A DNA stretch of 8,286 bases from JAYTJL01 sp964400155 (GTDB taxonomy: Bacteria > Patescibacteriota > Saccharimonadia > Saccharimonadales > UBA10212), in contig CAYNSQ010000024.1 in NCBI GenBank assembly GCA_964400155.1, forward strand, positions 1-8,286, written 5' to 3'. The notes below the pieces were generated by a model that did not search any database, was not told where the DNA came from, and worked only from the letters and a program-made list of their open reading frames with translations. This document shows positions 7,459-8,286 of this stretch, one piece after another; position 1 is the stretch's first letter; each line of letters starts with the position of its first letter. The position numbers and the translations under genes are program-made.

Positions 7459-7535
7459 TAACTATTAACTGGTAACTTATAACTTGTAACTAATAACTTG
7501 TGACTAGTGACTAGTGACTAGTGACTAGTGACTAA
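7459..7535. repeat. Tandem heptamer array, 11 units
   Basis: Eleven consecutive 7-base units are in perfect register on the plus strand: TAACTAT, TAACTGG, TAACTTA, TAACTTG, TAACTAA, TAACTTG, then TGACTAG four times and TGACTAA. The general form is T(A/G)ACTNN. The last five are nearly identical, a sign of recent local expansion. The array overlaps the stop codon (7534-7532) of the membrane-protein gene and runs up to the hairpin at 7458. Because 7 is not a multiple of 3, the units place stop codons in all frames. The form recalls heptanucleotide STRR repeats known from cyanobacteria, though the sequence is its own. Confidence 0.9.
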
Positions 7536-8149
7536 TGGGTGATGGCTTTGAAGGTTTTTTTGGTAGCCCAAAAAACCAATTTTACTAGCAAGTACGGCAC
7601 AACAAAAAATACCTGCAAAAAAACAACTATCAGTATGCTAGTCAGCACTATTTCTAGTGTTGAGGCACTGGCAGGAACATCGTTAGCCCAAAAGTTACCC
7701 AGAGTCAGCACCACAATCAATGCGTCTAGTACCCACCATAAATATTTACTGTGGGAAAGTTTTAAATGCGATGACTTTAAACTGTTTAACTGGGCATTGA
7801 GCGGCGAATAGCTGGGCAATTTAAACTCTGGTTGGCGCGGCACAAATTCGTAGTCGTCGTAAATTTCTTTAATGTAGGGCCAGCCATACTTTAGGGCAAT
7901 CGTCCGGTATAGATAATAGTAACTTTTTTTAAGTTCTTGGCTATCGAGTTCGATTTCATGACACATTTTGTACATGTATCTTTCAAAGCGGTAGTCGTAT
8001 TTTGTGGTGAAATTCTTGTCTTTTACCCATTTATATTTTGGTACCCGCACCGGCCAGGGACAATGGCGAAAGACTAACAGTACTAAGCCCGTTACAGTCA
8101 AATACAGTTGCACCACAAGTTTGACGCCGGGCATTGAATCTGGATACAT
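7532..8149 (-). CDS. Small multi-pass membrane protein of unknown function
   Basis: This is a 205-residue protein when started at the ATG at 8149. One hydrophobic segment is near the N-terminus (about residues 9-29, VKLVVQLYLTVTGLVLLVF). A Tyr- and Lys-rich soluble stretch of about 105 residues follows (30-135). Two or more membrane segments lie at the C-terminal end (about 136-155, YLWWVLDALIVVLTLGNFW, and 165-194, a long run that may fold as one or two helices). No signal-peptidase site, lipobox or enzymatic motif is seen and I do not recognise a family. The frame is open to a TTG at 8176, and there is another ATG at 8155. The promoter's -10 (TATATT, 8161-8156) puts +1 exactly at 8149, so the shorter leaderless start is preferred. 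The stop lies inside a heptamer array and a second array sits upstream of the promoter, so the gene is bracketed by repeats. A link to the defence genes is possible but unproven. Confidence 0.65.
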   Translation of the reverse strand: MYPDSMPGVKLVVQLYLTVTGLVLLVFRHCPWPVRVPKYKWVKDKNFTTKYDYRFERYMYKMCHEIELDSQELKKSYYYLYRTIALKYGWPYIKEIYDDYEFVPRQPEFKLPSYSPLNAQLNSLKSSHLKLSHSKYLWWVLDALIVVLTLGNFWANDVPASASTLEIVLTSILIVVFLQVFFVVPYLLVKLVFWATKKTFKAITH

Positions 8150-8155
8150 AAGCAT

Positions 8156-8184
8156 AATATACCCCCAACAAAGCAAGTTGTACA
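8156..8184 (-). promoter_or_regulatory. Leaderless promoter of the membrane-protein gene
   Basis: The -35 is TGTACA (8184-8179), the spacer is 17 bases and ends in GGGGG, and the -10 is TATATT (8161-8156). The expected +1 is 8149, the A of an in-frame ATG. The design is the same as the DUF5655 and type ISP promoters, but without the CCTGT/ACAGG inverted repeat. This separates a general promoter pattern from the putative operator. Confidence 0.6.
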
Positions 8185-8185
8185 G

Positions 8186-8200
8186 CCCGCCGCAGGCGGG
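8186..8200. repeat. Second 6-3-6 hairpin with GCA loop abutting a promoter
   Basis: CCCGCC and GGCGGG pair over 6 bp around the loop GCA (8192-8194). One base separates it from the -35 TGTACA, and the heptamer array starts one base beyond its other end. Geometry, loop and position equal those of the hairpin at 7444-7458, while the stem sequence is different. No T-run follows on either strand. Confidence 0.6.
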
Positions 8201-8201
8201 A

Positions 8202-8271
8202 GAATAAAGAATAGCGAATAAGGAATTGAATAGAACTTATTGGTAGATGGTAGATAGTAGTTGGTAGATGG
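8202..8271. repeat. Degenerate tandem heptamer array, about 10 units
   Basis: Read in 7-base steps from 8202 the units are GAATAAA, GAATAGC, GAATAAG, GAATTGA, ATAGAAC, TTATTGG, TAGATGG, TAGATAG, TAGTTGG and TAGATGG, followed by a G-run. The first four and last four units form two sub-families in the same register; the middle two are decayed. The consensus differs from the array at 7459-7535, but length and placement next to a GCA-loop hairpin are the same. The 8150-8286 stretch contains no other gene that I can see. Confidence 0.7.
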
Positions 8272-8286
8272 GGGGAAAATTATATA

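Noticed and set aside
7501..7535. Short direct repeats as a CRISPR array
   Set aside because: The units are 7 bases long, contiguous and have no spacers. It is a simple tandem repeat.

Overview
The window is AT-rich, gene-dense bacterial accessory DNA. UGA, UAA and UAG all act as stops, so the standard bacterial code applies. Most genes lack a Shine-Dalgarno site: four of five minus-strand starts have a -10 box placed so that transcription would begin 0-2 bases before the ATG. Leaderless starts, low GC and heptamer repeat arrays would suit a Candidate Phyla Radiation bacterium such as Saccharibacteria, but no marker gene is present, so this placement is an inference only.

Layout: the left edge (1-90, plus strand) holds the last 29 codons of an unidentified gene. 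Everything else is on the minus strand and is described in transcription order from right to left. A heptamer array (8202-8271), a GCA-loop hairpin and a promoter precede a small membrane-protein gene (7532-8149). A second array-hairpin-promoter unit (7535 down to 7413) precedes a DUF5655 protein with a PD-(D/E)XK nuclease-like N-terminus (6433-7389). A near-copy of that promoter drives a very large type ISP restriction-modification gene (6393 down to 1555). The ISP gene is interrupted by an in-frame TAA at 2178-2176. The 1405-residue upstream part carries the nuclease, helicase, coupler and methyltransferase. The 206 codons after the stop carry the rest of the C-terminal DNA-specificity region. 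Last come a 244-residue protein of unknown family (702-1436) and a 170-residue FtsK/SpoIIIE-type ATPase (156-668), which runs convergently towards the left-edge gene.

How the parts fit: the centre is a defence locus. A type ISP enzyme is a single polypeptide that methylates its site on one strand and, on unmodified DNA, translocates and cleaves. Here the nonsense codon would remove most of target recognition, so the system is probably inactivated, read through, or affected by a sequencing error. The DUF5655 gene shares a 31-base promoter region with the ISP gene (27 of 31 identical), including an inverted repeat CCTGT-N13-ACAGG, which suggests joint control. The most unusual non-coding feature is the twice-repeated composite upstream module: heptamer array, 6-3-6 hairpin, TGTACA -35, 17-base spacer ending in a G-run, and -10.
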